A stretch of 64,000 nt of DNA from Oscillospiraceae bacterium (GCA_009782405.1 WRJC01000008.1:1-64000); one strand, 5' to 3'. Counted from the first letter of the stretch, positions 28,701-36,996 are shown. Notes: generated by a model not told the origin, from the letters alone. A program made the numbers and translations.

Positions 28701-31115
28701 ATATATTCTGGCGGACGCCGATGTGTAGTTGTTGGTGAAAACGGTCCCGTCGTTCGCGCTTTTATAGTCTTGGGCATTCCAGAACGGGGCGGTTTCGCAG
28801 GGATAATCCACGGTGACGCTCAGGTACCGGTCGTTTGTGCCGGAAATCGCCGCGCCGTAGTCCACCACCACTTTCACGATCATTTTTTTTGCGTCGTACA
28901 CCCAGTTGTCGGGCACCGGGCTTGGAATGGATTCGCCTATCACGTAATAGTGCGTGCCTACCGGGACGTTTGCCACGCTGAAAGCCGCAGATTGGGGATT
29001 ATTGCGGGAAACGGGCCCGACCGATTTCGAATCGAGCGGAATGTTGCCTATCGAATCACCATTTGCATCGACTTCCTGGAGCGTGAAATCGAAAACCGGG
29101 CTGCTTCCCGCAAATGCCCCGAATACCGCTTTGCTTGCCTCTACTTCGAAATCGCCGTATATGTAATGGTTTGCAAAAGCGATGTCTTTGACGCTGAGCG
29201 CGGCTCCCGGGGCCTTGCCGCCTTGGTATTTCGTCAGCGTTATAACCTGGCCCGAAGCCGAAACCACGATTTTGGCGATATAAAAGGTTTCGTCGTATAT
29301 CCAGCCTGGCAGGGAGCCGGGGACTTCCGATATTTTGTAGTAATATGTGCCTTCCTCCAGCACGAAGTTCGAAAAATCAACTGCGCCGGACAAGTTTCCC
29401 GCGCCGTTCAAAGACACGGTTTTCACTTCCCTGTGGACATAATTGCCGGAGCCGTCCATTATGGGGGCGGCCCCCGCCGAGTCCCCGTCCACTCTGGTGA
29501 TTGCGAGCTGGAAAGCCGCATCTCCGCTAAAAGCGCCGCTCGCCGATTTTGTGACGGCCTTGAAATAGGTGATCGTTTCCTTGTGTACCGGGACTGTGAA
29601 TTGGTTGTTGAACGTTTTCACGCTGTCGGATGCGGTCGTTCCCAAAAACCAGCTCGAGGGGAAGTTTTGGTTTTTGGCGTAGTAAATATCGATCGCGCCG
29701 TCGCTATGCACTTCGATTTGGATCCATATCGTGTTTTCGCCGTTTGTGATGCTCCATCCGTCGTTTATCTGCGCCGCAGTCAAAGTTTCCGTGACTTTGT
29801 AGTAGTAGATGCCCGGCGCGAGGCCGGCGGCGGCGAAACTGAAATCCTCCGTCTGCGCCGCATTGAAACCGACGCTGAGCTGATCGTTTTTGTAGCCCGC
29901 GTTGTTTGCCTGCGTTATCACTGCGCCGCTGTTGTTCACTCCGCGGACGGTGAAGCCAAATGACGCGGCTCCCGGGGCTGAATTTGGCTGGATGGTGAAC
30001 GCTTTTTTCAAGCCAACTGTCGCGCTGTATGTGGCGGCTCCGTTGGCCGCGGTGATCTTCGAGCTCAAGTTCCCGAATTCGGCGTAGCCGGTCAAAATGT
30101 GCTGGTTGCTCGGCTTGGTGATATTTTCAAACAGATCCCCCTTGATGCTGCCTTTTTTCAATACCAGCGGCGAAATCTGCGAGACTGTCATATCCAAATT
30201 CGTTCCGCCGTATATGTAGATTGTGTCGCCCGGGAAAATATTTTGGATGGTAACCGTCGCCCCGGTGAATATGCTCCCGTTGACTTCGACCATGTCGGCG
30301 CCCGCGACGACAAGCGCGAAAGCGGGCGCAGCGCCGCTTCCGGCATACCCGCTGTGGGTGAAGGCGAATAAGCCCGTGGAAGGGTCGTAGTTAGACGAAA
30401 TGTCGCTGATTCCGGGCGATGAGGCGGGTTTGGCGTACTCGGCCGCCATGGCCCGCAACCCGGCGGCTATCATTTCATATTCCGCGTAGTAATTATATGT
30501 GGCGCCCAATTTTGTTTTCAGGTCCGTGAGGTCGGTCGGGGTCGCCGCGGCGCCCGGCCAGTTTGCCGGATTTGGGTCGGTGACTCCCAACCGGTCTGTC
30601 CAGAGAAAGCAAGTCATGATCATGAGCCGATCCTGTTCCTGCCCAAGGGTCACGCCAAACAGCTTGTTGAATTCATCGAGGCTCAGCTTTGCGCCGTAAC
30701 CCGCGCTGGCCAAGGCGGCGGCCAAAGCCTGCACTTCCGTCACCCCGCCGTAATAGTTGTGCAGCTCCGACCCGTCCACTTCCGGGGCCTGCAATAGTTT
30801 GTCGGCGCAGAAAGCCAAGTATCGGTGGCCTCCGGTGTCTTCCAGTATGAAACGCCCATCCTCAAATTCGCCCGGCACATTGCCGACGGGCCAATAATCG
30901 GGTCCCCCGCCATTTTGCGGGTCGATGTCATACGACGGACTGTTTGCCACGGCAAGCTGCGATTGGCCCGCATCCGCCGATACATTCGGCGGGCAAATGA
31001 GAGGCCATGCGGAAAGCGCGGCCAGCGCCGACAAAGCCAGCGCCAAAATCGCCTTCATCGGCGCGTAGTTTCTTTTTTTGGCGTTTTTAGCGTTTTTATC
31101 GGAAATTTCTTTCAT
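25737..31115 (-). CDS. Giant sortase-anchored surface adhesin with pilin-type isopeptide domains
   Basis: This is a protein of about 1,792 residues. It begins with a signal peptide (hydrophobic ILALALSALAALSAW, cleavage near VSADA). The N-terminal domain of about 200 residues contains YLAFCADK and MTCFLWTDR and may be thioester-like. About six FctA/Spy0128-like pilin repeats follow, each with a YYYKI(S/T)E or YYFKITE strand typical of isopeptide-bonded folds. Three near-identical SpaA/Cna-B-like repeats (VTAKKEFNPA...NNWQMEIADVDPGVYDVEE), a Thr/Gln/Glu-rich wall-spanning region, and a sorting signal complete it: NPGTG, hydrophobic helix, RKKKAN tail. It is thus cell-wall attached and probably adhesive. 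The ATG at 31115 is preferred because GGGGAG lies upstream; the TTG at 31136 would precede it. No sortase gene is in the window. Confidence 0.87.
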   Translation of the reverse strand: MKEISDKNAKNAKKRNYAPMKAILALALSALAALSAWPLICPPNVSADAGQSQLAVANSPSYDIDPQNGGGPDYWPVGNVPGEFEDGRFILEDTGGHRYLAFCADKLLQAPEVDGSELHNYYGGVTEVQALAAALASAGYGAKLSLDEFNKLFGVTLGQEQDRLMIMTCFLWTDRLGVTDPNPANWPGAAATPTDLTDLKTKLGATYNYYAEYEMIAAGLRAMAAEYAKPASSPGISDISSNYDPSTGLFAFTHSGYAGSGAAPAFALVVAGADMVEVNGSIFTGATVTIQNIFPGDTIYIYGGTNLDMTVSQISPLVLKKGSIKGDLFENITKPSNQHILTGYAEFGNLSSKITAANGAATYSATVGLKKAFTIQPNSAPGAASFGFTVRGVNNSGAVITQANNAGYKNDQLSVGFNAAQTEDFSFAAAGLAPGIYYYKVTETLTAAQINDGWSITNGENTIWIQIEVHSDGAIDIYYAKNQNFPSSWFLGTTASDSVKTFNNQFTVPVHKETITYFKAVTKSASGAFSGDAAFQLAITRVDGDSAGAAPIMDGSGNYVHREVKTVSLNGAGNLSGAVDFSNFVLEEGTYYYKISEVPGSLPGWIYDETFYIAKIVVSASGQVITLTKYQGGKAPGAALSVKDIAFANHYIYGDFEVEASKAVFGAFAGSSPVFDFTLQEVDANGDSIGNIPLDSKSVGPVSRNNPQSAAFSVANVPVGTHYYVIGESIPSPVPDNWVYDAKKMIVKVVVDYGAAISGTNDRYLSVTVDYPCETAPFWNAQDYKSANDGTVFTNNYTSASARIYFTKEVYGRRSAGFPADKQFAFVVEEVDINGDLLAAPSGCLPGGLGAYEILSAKFGPNASNDSTSQTIDVLLGNLSEGDYYFKITEKDESVAGDGWTYDNEALYLKLEVAKNANGVTFSDPVVSVFDINNSKTSGIFANTYHKATAALSFSKAYYSPDGNYFPPNNPFSYTLTRLFGNGDNPTQMSNTSDTETMTSVNAGEKIFDGAGGGDTSSIKRGVAMLSELLPGSYYFSISEAPNATNGMNGWTHSIETLYAKVTIQAGTNAPAVEWWDKSASAWASGGSSGDSSRTITNTYIPANKGHAAVYLGGIKTLEINAANPGNPQFSFKLTELEGPDPNKIKSGGIVSFADTPGSVNGDLFRFPMLVLPVNMASPQGIDYYFKIEEDFTGITDWASEPIVYVLTVRVWASPVVEEVIEVTKYINGTAATSHYGSKVYPNEPLFSYDEIAFANVFPGTPPTGKVTAKKEFNPAGDAPADGSSYTLVLKQGGNLKYAFTLSASNNWQMEIADVDPGVYDVEEINMPAGYRAYSMSHSKITVTDGADLVVTAVNEKIPPPLPPAGKVTAKKAFDPAGDAPDATDKKEFTVVLKQGGDVKYMFTLSAANNWQMELLNVNPGIYDVEEVDMPDGYEKVSLLPEQISVVDGGDATVTATNKKIPETPIYPLGKTSVTAKKEFNPASDAPTDATAFKLALKQGGDVKYAFTLSASNNWQMEIADVDPGVYDVEEVDIPGGYEKVSLSHSRITVANGDALTVTATNKKAPPPAPPIYPPVLPATQPTTALQTTTQPTTQQQSSEKSTTLQLPDAEPKTAATAALDTEEPITIEAAPQETGLVERGDESAADGGSETEEGEDGTQAKEETEAPPPIQYMTQPTIELEEFEEVEDRTPLGNGWWAEYDKEEGIWYIFDENGIPIGYIMLPDGENIEEYDVAGNLIPLFGFWPDEKDSDFGAKPNPGTGDAFLAVLLGSVLALALCIAAISRMRKKKAN
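26424..27317 (-). repeat. Three tandem SpaA-like domain repeats in the adhesin gene
   Basis: Units begin near 27317, 27014 and 26696, each about 300 bp. Units 1 and 3 are nearly identical in DNA over the segment encoding SASNNWQMEIADVDPGVYDVEE (26540-26600 against 27150-27215). Such repeats can expand or contract by recombination and change the reach of the adhesin. Confidence 0.85.
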
Positions 31116-31148
31116 TTTTTTTGTTTTTCTCCCCAATACAAATTTCGT

Positions 31149-31168
31149 TTATGTCGTTATCGACATAA
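31149..31168 (-). promoter_or_regulatory. Perfect palindrome at the start of the adhesin transcript
   Basis: TTATGTCG and CGACATAA flank a four-base centre. It lies just downstream of the predicted -10 box and about 34 bases before the adhesin start codon, so it could be an operator or a leader hairpin. Confidence 0.5.
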
Positions 31169-31171
31169 TTT

Positions 31172-31200
31172 ATTATACCCATATTGCGCTGCAATGTAAA
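31172..31200 (-). promoter_or_regulatory. Sigma-A type promoter for the adhesin gene
   Basis: On the minus strand TTTACA (31195-31200) and TATAAT (31172-31177) are 17 bases apart. It is divergent from the promoter at 31245-31273. Confidence 0.65.
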
Positions 31201-31244
31201 GCCCATTGCGGAAATTTAGTTGTAAACAATTTGTGAATTGGTGG

Positions 31245-31273
31245 TTGACAAGCTTTTCCATATGTGATATAAT
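31245..31273 (+). promoter_or_regulatory. Perfect consensus sigma-A promoter for oxidoreductase/solute-binding pair
   Basis: TTGACA (31245-31250), a 17-base spacer and TATAAT (31268-31273), with TGA before the -10, make a strong extended promoter. It is unusually close to consensus, so if it is controlled, a repressor is expected. Confidence 0.75.
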
Positions 31274-31323
31274 AGCGCCAATGCGAAAACAAAACAACAA
31301 TAACTATTGTGGAGGAAAAAAAC

Positions 31324-32397
31324 ATGGCTAAACTGAAAATCGGCATAATCGGCACGGGCGGGATAGCGGGCGCCCACCTGAACAACTACAAAAAGGTCCC
31401 CGAAGCGGAAGTGGTGGCGGGGTGCGACATAGTGCCCGGCAAAGCCGCGGAGTTCTTCAAGCGCAACAACATGCCGGATGCTTTGGCCTTCGAGAGCGCG
31501 GAGGAGATGCTCGAAAAGGTGGAATTGGATGCGGTAAGCGTGTGCGCATATGCCGCCTCCCACGCGAAATGCGCCATCCTCGCCCTCGAGCGCGGGCTCC
31601 CCGTCCTGCTCGAAAAGCCCATGTGCGTGACCCTCGACGAGGCCAAGGCGATAGTAGCCGCCGAAAAAAAGAGCGGCAAATTCGTGACTGTGGGTTTCCA
31701 GCCGCGCTTCGACCCGAATGTGCGGCACATAAAAGAGATCATCGAAAGCGGGACTTTGGGCAAAGTTTACTATATCCAAACCGGCGGGGGCCGCCCAAAC
31801 AACATCCCGGGAAACCTCACCTTCCTGACCAAGGCGACTGCGGGGGCGGGATCCTGTTCGGATGCGGGCTGCTATCCCATCGACCTCGCGCTCAATTCCG
31901 TGGGCAACCCCAAGCCCCTCACCGTGAGCGCGACCATGACAACCTACTTTGGCAACGATCCCAAATACTGCCCTTCTTTTGCCGACAAATTGGACGTCGA
32001 CGACTTCTCCTCGGCATACGTGCGGCTCGAGGGCGGGATTGTGCTCGACTACCGCATGTCGTGGTTCATGCACATGGACACCGCCGGCGACTTTTTGTTT
32101 TTGGGAACCAAAGCGGGGCTCAAAATCAAGCAGTCGGGCCCTGTGGGTGCCTGGGACGGCTCGATGGGCAGCATCACCCTGTTTAAGCAAGTGGACGGGA
32201 AATTGGAAGAAACCGACATACCGCTCAAGCCGCAGGAGGATTTCTGGCTGTACAAAATAAGGAGCTTCGTGGACGCGGTGCTCGACGGCAAAAACATCGC
32301 GCCCATCCCCACAAGCCAGATCATATACAACCAGGCGATAATCGACGGAATAATACGCTCCAGCAGCTTGGGCCGCGAAGTGGAATGCGTTTTCTAA
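31324..32397 (+). CDS. Gfo/Idh/MocA family oxidoreductase
   Basis: The 357-residue NAD(P)-dependent dehydrogenase has a Rossmann motif (IGIIGTGGIAGAHL), strand end GCDIVPGK, the canonical LEKPMCVTLDEA motif, and a substrate domain with SDAGCYPIDLALNSVG, including the catalytic-type Asp/Cys/Tyr region. The ATG at 31324 follows GTGGAGGAAA. It is the first gene of a two-gene unit with a solute-binding protein (15-base gap), a miniature of the 4.7-17.9 kb operon. It is only distantly similar to the copy at 7407 and keeps the EKP motif that the other has altered. Confidence 0.9.
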   Translation: MAKLKIGIIGTGGIAGAHLNNYKKVPEAEVVAGCDIVPGKAAEFFKRNNMPDALAFESAEEMLEKVELDAVSVCAYAASHAKCAILALERGLPVLLEKPMCVTLDEAKAIVAAEKKSGKFVTVGFQPRFDPNVRHIKEIIESGTLGKVYYIQTGGGRPNNIPGNLTFLTKATAGAGSCSDAGCYPIDLALNSVGNPKPLTVSATMTTYFGNDPKYCPSFADKLDVDDFSSAYVRLEGGIVLDYRMSWFMHMDTAGDFLFLGTKAGLKIKQSGPVGAWDGSMGSITLFKQVDGKLEETDIPLKPQEDFWLYKIRSFVDAVLDGKNIAPIPTSQIIYNQAIIDGIIRSSSLGREVECVF

Positions 32398-32411
32398 AGG
32401 AGGCGGCGACA

Positions 32412-33908
32412 ATGGCAAAACGGATCATGGCATTTGTTTTGGTTGCGGCGCTCGCCCTGCCGTTTGCGGTTTCCTGCAGCGGCGAAACGGGCAAGGAAAA
32501 CGTCAAGGACACAGATTCCGGCGGCGAAAACCGGGAAGAAGGCCAAAACGTCGAACAGGCGGAAGTCAAGGTGTACCCCGATTTGGAACCCAAGGATTTC
32601 GGCGGCTACGAATTTACATTCCTGACCAGGACGATTCAAAACGTGGACTGGGTGGAATGGGACCACAGAGATCTGTCGTCGGAAGAATTGAACGGCGACA
32701 TAATCAACGATGCCGTCTTCAACCGAAACAAAAAAATAGAGGAAAAGTACAATGTCGCGATAACCGAATCCGTGGTGACGGATTTCGCGGGGACATTGCG
32801 CAAAACGGTGAGATCCGGGGACGATCTCTACGATATCGCCGTGCCCCACCTGATGGAAGTGGCCGCTTTGGCGCAGGATGGGAGCATAACGGACATATTC
32901 CAGGTGCCCCGCTTCGATTTCGGCAAGCCTTGGTGGAATCAGAACACCCCGCGCGACTTATCCATCGGAAACAAGCTGTTTGTGATGCAGGGCGATTTGC
33001 TGATTATGGACAACGACGCGATGGAGGCCATGATTTTCAACAAGTCCCTGCTCAAAGACCAAGCCCTCGAAGACCCGTACGAAATCGTCAAAAGAGGCGA
33101 ATGGACTTTTGAGAAGCTGTACGAAATGAGCAGGGGGGTAGCCCAGGACTTGAACGGCGACGGCAAAATGTACATCCAGGACGACAGGTTCGGCGTGATA
33201 CTCCAAGCGGACACGGACATTTCGTTTCTCGTTTCGGGCGGGGACAAAATATGCAGCAAGGACTCCAACGACTACCCCATCATAACTTACGGCTCCGACC
33301 GGAGCTACAGGATCGCCGACGCGCTGATGAAGCTGATGCTCGAAGAGGACAGCGTGGTGAACCTGCACAGATACGCCGGGAAGTTTGGCATATACGACGA
33401 GCAGGTGAAGATGATGGAGGAAGACAGGGCGCTGTTCTCCTGGATACGCATGAGGATCGTCGAAAGGCTCAGGGCGATGGAAACCGATTTCGGCATACTC
33501 CCCCTGCCAAAACTCGAAAAGGAGCAGCAAAACTACATAACCCACATGAACCCGCACACCGGCGCGGGGATCTCCATACCGGCTTCATCCCAGGACCTCG
33601 ACAGGACGGGGATGATAATCGAGGATTTGTGCGCGGAATCGAAATATACCTTGCAGCCGGCGTATTACGAGATAAATTTGCAGGGCAAGTTCATGAGGGA
33701 CGATGAGAGCCGCGAAATGCTCGACATAATATTGGCCAACACCGCATACGACATAGGCTATATCTACAATTTCGGCAATTTCGCCATGACGGTGGTGTAT
33801 TTCGGCCAGGACAAAAAGACTTCGCACGCCTCGCAATTTGAGAAAATGGAACCGAAAATGCAAAGCGACATAGAAAAAACGATAGAGGCATACGAGAGCG
33901 TGAACTGA
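32412..33908 (+). CDS. Extracellular solute-binding lipoprotein, paralogue 4
   Basis: The 498-residue lipoprotein starts at an ATG with a perfect AAAGGAGG eight bases upstream. It has a signal with lipobox AVSC (C22) and an acidic linker. Shared blocks are FGGYEFTFLTR, DIINDAVFNRNKKIEEKYN, FDFGKPWWNQNTPRDLS, the calcium-loop-like DLNGDGKMYIQDD, ILPLPKLEKEQQNY and LQPAYYEINLQGKFMRDDES. It pairs with the oxidoreductase just upstream. No transporter membrane gene follows; the next gene is a transglutaminase-like protein with its own promoter. Confidence 0.88.
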   Translation: MAKRIMAFVLVAALALPFAVSCSGETGKENVKDTDSGGENREEGQNVEQAEVKVYPDLEPKDFGGYEFTFLTRTIQNVDWVEWDHRDLSSEELNGDIINDAVFNRNKKIEEKYNVAITESVVTDFAGTLRKTVRSGDDLYDIAVPHLMEVAALAQDGSITDIFQVPRFDFGKPWWNQNTPRDLSIGNKLFVMQGDLLIMDNDAMEAMIFNKSLLKDQALEDPYEIVKRGEWTFEKLYEMSRGVAQDLNGDGKMYIQDDRFGVILQADTDISFLVSGGDKICSKDSNDYPIITYGSDRSYRIADALMKLMLEEDSVVNLHRYAGKFGIYDEQVKMMEEDRALFSWIRMRIVERLRAMETDFGILPLPKLEKEQQNYITHMNPHTGAGISIPASSQDLDRTGMIIEDLCAESKYTLQPAYYEINLQGKFMRDDESREMLDIILANTAYDIGYIYNFGNFAMTVVYFGQDKKTSHASQFEKMEPKMQSDIEKTIEAYESVN

Positions 33909-33910
33909 CC

Positions 33911-33987
33911 TTGCAAAATGGCCTTTGCAATCTCGCGAAATGGGCGGCAGCCGCCTTAAAAAACGGTTGCCGCCTTGGCCGCGGCAA
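33911..33987 (+). other. Intergenic region with mutually exclusive hairpins
   Basis: Between 33909 and 34157 there is no gene. TTGCAAA/TTTGCAA (33911-33917 with 33924-33930) forms one stem. GGCGGCA (33943-33949) can pair with TGCCGCC (33968-33974), while TTGCCGC (33967-33973) can instead pair with GCGGCAA (33981-33987). The last two stems exclude each other. No T-tract follows on the plus strand, so this is a weak or factor-dependent terminator at most. Confidence 0.4.
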
Positions 33988-34088
33988 AAAATGGGAGGGC
34001 TTTTGGAGTCTGATTCGATACACTGCGTATTTTTATGAATTTCAACAAATATTATGTATGCGCAACGCAAAAAAATCAAAAATAACCC

Positions 34089-34117
34089 TTGACAAATGGC
34101 AAAAAATATGATATAAT
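34089..34117 (+). promoter_or_regulatory. Perfect consensus sigma-A promoter for transglutaminase-like gene
   Basis: TTGACA (34089-34094), 17 bases, TATAAT (34112-34117), with a TGA before the -10. It gives a leader of about 35 bases before the ATG at 34158. Confidence 0.75.
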
Positions 34118-34157
34118 TGTAAAAGTCGGATGTTTTTGGGGAGGGGTATCAATATCT

Positions 34158-35060
34158 ATGGAAAAGACAAGAAGATTCGCAAAATATTTTGTCGCTTTTG
34201 TTTTGGCGGCCATTTTGGCTGTGGGCGCTTTTCCCGTCCCGGTCAGGGCAGAAACCGGGGTTGTCTCGAACGACAAAGCCAAAATGGATTTCACCGATTC
34301 GAACGCCACCGGCACGGTCAAGATCAACGTGGTGGCGAAAGTGGACAAAAAGGTCAAGGTTTCGATAGAAAAAGGCGACAGGAAATACAGCTACGATCTA
34401 AACGGCGGCGGAAAAGTTGAATCCTACCCGCTCCAGTGGGAAAACGGGGAATACACCGTGAAAGTCCTGATACAGGCGAGCGACCCCACGAAGTATTCGG
34501 TCGCGCTCACCAACACATTCAAACTCGAGCTGAAAGACAACAAAGCCCCCTACATGAACCCAAACCAGTTCGTGAACTACACCAAAGAAACCGCCATCGT
34601 GAAAAAAGCCGCCGAGCTCGCGAAAACCGGAGCGACGCAGCTCGACAAAGTCGAGGCGATATACAAATTCGTGATAGAGAGCCTGTCATACGACACGAAC
34701 AAGGCGACCACCGTCCAGAGCGGCTATGTGCCCGATGTGGACAAGATAGTGAGTTCCGGGAAAGGAATATGCTTCGACTACGCCGCGGTGTTCGCAGTGA
34801 TGCTGCGCTCGCAGGGCATACCCGCCAAGCTTGTGATGGGGTATGTGAAAGACCCGAATTCGAAGGATTCCGTCTACCACGCCTGGAACGAGTTCTATCT
34901 GTCGGACAAGGGCGGCTGGTTCAAGATAAACGAAATGAAATTCGACGGCCAGAAATTCGAGAGGATCGACCCGACATTCGATTCGTCTTCCAAATCAAGC
35001 AAGGCCGTGATAAAATTCATCGGCGACGGCTCGAATTACTCAAAAAGCTGGGATTTCTGA
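34158..35060 (+). CDS. Secreted transglutaminase-like (papain-fold) protein
   Basis: The 300-residue protein has a Sec signal (FVAFVLAAILAVGAFPVPVRAE), a beta-rich N-terminal domain (35-130) and a transglutaminase core with the triad C205 (GKGICFDYAA), H241 (YHAWNEFYL) and D271 (RIDPTFD). Bacterial members act as proteases, amidases or cross-linkers of wall or surface proteins. There is no anchor, so it is released or retained by its first domain. It is expressed from its own strong promoter, and rpmE follows 48 bases later. The ATG has GGGGAGGGG about 11 bases upstream. Confidence 0.85.
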   Translation: MEKTRRFAKYFVAFVLAAILAVGAFPVPVRAETGVVSNDKAKMDFTDSNATGTVKINVVAKVDKKVKVSIEKGDRKYSYDLNGGGKVESYPLQWENGEYTVKVLIQASDPTKYSVALTNTFKLELKDNKAPYMNPNQFVNYTKETAIVKKAAELAKTGATQLDKVEAIYKFVIESLSYDTNKATTVQSGYVPDVDKIVSSGKGICFDYAAVFAVMLRSQGIPAKLVMGYVKDPNSKDSVYHAWNEFYLSDKGGWFKINEMKFDGQKFERIDPTFDSSSKSSKAVIKFIGDGSNYSKSWDF

Positions 35061-35108
35061 GCCATTGACATACAAAAAATCAATCAAAACATGACGAGGT
35101 ATACAAAA

Positions 35109-35312
35109 ATGAAGGAAAAAATCCATCCCAACTACTACGACGTGACAGTGAAATGCGCGTGCGGCGAACAGATAACCACGCGCTCTACGAAAAAAGACAT
35201 AAAAGTCGATATCTGCTCCAAATGCCATCCCTTTTTCACGGGCAAGCAAAAGTTCGTGGATGTAGGCGGAAGAGTGGACAAATTCAAGAAACGCTACAAC
35301 GCGAACGTGTAA
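35109..35312 (+). CDS. rpmE: Ribosomal protein L31 (zinc-binding type)
   Basis: The 67-residue protein begins [19 protein letters not shown] and contains [13 protein letters not shown]. The four cysteines in a CxC...CxxC pattern mark the zinc-ribbon form of L31, which serves as a zinc reserve and is replaced by a cysteine-free form under zinc starvation in many Bacillota. The start at 35109 has GAGGT nine bases upstream. An in-frame ATG at 35091 lacks a ribosome site. Confidence 0.95.
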   Translation: MKEKIHPNYYDVTVKCACGEQITTRSTKKDIKVDICSKCHPFFTGKQKFVDVGGRVDKFKKRYNANV

Positions 35313-35464
35313 CGCGGTTTGCTCCGGCTTGGGCGCGCAATGTCGATTTTTTTGCGGTTTTATACTGTCACAAATTGACGGATTCGGGAAAAACGCCGAG
35401 TCTGCTCTGTTTGGGCGGTATTTTTTTATTTTGCGCTTAATTTGAGAAAGGGCCAAAAATACAT

Positions 35465-36772
35465 ATGACGGAAAAAAACAAAACGATAGAGACAACGGCG
35501 GAAACAAAAGCCAAGGCGCTTTTGGTGGGATTGGTCACGCCGGATATTTCGGAGGGCGAATGCGAACTTTCCCTCGACGAACTCGAAAGACTGGCCGAAA
35601 CGGCCGAAATATCTTCCATGGGCCGGCTTTGCCAGAACAGGGCGGCCCCCGACCCCGCCAGCTATATCGGAAAAGGCAAGCTGGAAGAGGCGAAGGCCAT
35701 AATGGAATCGAACGAAATAAACGTCGCGATAATCGACGGCGAGCTTTCGCCTTCGCAGATAAAGAACATCGGGGACTTTTTGGGCGGCATAGAGGTGATC
35801 GACAGGACAATGCTTATCCTGGAGATTTTCGAAAAGCACGCGCACACAAGCGAAGGGAAGCTGCAAGTGGAAATCGCGAAGCTCAGGTACACATTGCCCC
35901 GCCTTGTCGGAAAAGGCAAGGATATGTCGAGGATCGGCGGGGGCGGCGGAGGGACGGCCGGGGCGCGCAGGGGCTCCGGCGAAACGAAGCTGGAAGTCGA
36001 GCGCAGGAACGCAAAGGCGCGAATCTCCGCGCTCGAGCAGGAAATAGAGAAACTCGGGACATCCCGGAACTTGACGCGATCCCGCAGGCAAAAAGCGGGA
36101 ATACCGAACATAGCAATCGCGGGCTACACGAATTCCGGAAAATCCACGCTGCTCAATTACCTCACGGATGCGGGCGTGCTGGCCGAAAACAAACTGTTTG
36201 CCACCCTCGACCCCACCACGCGGAAACTGCGGCTGCCAAACGGCTCCGAAGTGCTTTTGACCGACACCGTGGGGCTCATAAGAAAATTGCCGCACCATTT
36301 GGTGCAAGCCTTCAAATCCACCCTCGACGAAATAAATTACGCCGACATAATCCTGCTCGTCTCGGACATATCGGATCCGGAGCACCAAAGCCAGCTGGAA
36401 GTGGCGGCGGAGCTTCTGTCCGAAATGGGCATAACGCAAAAACCCATCGTCACAATCTACAACAAGATCGACATGCGGGAAAGCCCGCCCGCCCCGGATG
36501 GCGTCCGCTTTCCCGAAGCATACATATCGGCCAAAACCGGAGAGGGCATAGAGGACCTTTTGGCCCAAATACAGCAAACTTTGGAAACCTTGAGAAAGTC
36601 CGTGGTTTTCGCGTTTCCGGCGGATGGCAGCCAACAGGGGCATATAAACTACCTCTACAGGAACGCCGCCGTTTCAGAAGTGGAATACGGCCCGGATTTC
36701 GCGACTGTGCGGGCCTCAGCCGACGAAAAGACGAGGAACATGTACGCGAAGTATTTGGCCGTTGGCGATTAA
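35465..36772 (+). CDS. hflX: Ribosome-associated GTPase HflX
   Basis: The 435-residue protein has the HflX N-terminal domain, a glycine-rich loop (RIGGGGGGTAGARRGSGETKLE), a coiled-coil helix, and a GTPase domain with GYTNSGKST (220-228), TDTVGLIRKLPHHLV and YNKIDM. HflX splits stalled or stressed ribosomes. It is convergent with the acyl carrier protein gene and overlaps its stop by four bases. Confidence 0.95.
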   Translation: MTEKNKTIETTAETKAKALLVGLVTPDISEGECELSLDELERLAETAEISSMGRLCQNRAAPDPASYIGKGKLEEAKAIMESNEINVAIIDGELSPSQIKNIGDFLGGIEVIDRTMLILEIFEKHAHTSEGKLQVEIAKLRYTLPRLVGKGKDMSRIGGGGGGTAGARRGSGETKLEVERRNAKARISALEQEIEKLGTSRNLTRSRRQKAGIPNIAIAGYTNSGKSTLLNYLTDAGVLAENKLFATLDPTTRKLRLPNGSEVLLTDTVGLIRKLPHHLVQAFKSTLDEINYADIILLVSDISDPEHQSQLEVAAELLSEMGITQKPIVTIYNKIDMRESPPAPDGVRFPEAYISAKTGEGIEDLLAQIQQTLETLRKSVVFAFPADGSQQGHINYLYRNAAVSEVEYGPDFATVRASADEKTRNMYAKYLAVGD

Positions 36773-36996
36773 TTGCCGTTGGCCGTTATATATTCCGCTA
36801 TGTCGCCTACGCATACGAGTTTTTTCAGTTCCTCGTCTTTTATCGAGATTTTGAACTCTTCCTCGCAAGTCAAAATGAATTCGGCGAGTTCAAGCGAATT
36901 GAGCTCGAGGTCCGCTATGAGTTTGGCTTCCGGGGTTATGAGTTTTTCGTCGATTCCCATGTTTTCGACAAGAAGGTTTTTCACTTTTTCAAACAT
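36769..36996 (-). CDS. Acyl carrier protein
   Basis: The 75-residue acidic helical protein has the phosphopantetheine site LELNSLELAEF with S34. The usual Asp before the Ser is Asn (NSL instead of DSL), as is sometimes seen in specialised carrier proteins. It lies 13 bases after an AMP-forming acyl ligase gene, so a dedicated acyl-ACP loading role is plausible. It is also the only ACP gene in the window, so it could equally be the fatty-acid synthesis ACP, which is missing from its usual place next to fabH. Confidence 0.88.
   Translation of the reverse strand: MFEKVKNLLVENMGIDEKLITPEAKLIADLELNSLELAEFILTCEEEFKISIKDEELKKLVCVGDIAEYITANGN

Noticed and set aside
28770..29963. A 397-codon open frame opposite the adhesin gene
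   Set aside because: It is antisense to the repeat-rich adhesin, has no ribosome site or family motif, and arises from the codon bias of the real gene.
31216..32418. A 400-codon frame opposite the second oxidoreductase
   Set aside because: Antisense shadow with no motif and no ribosome site; it also spans a consensus promoter of the opposite strand.
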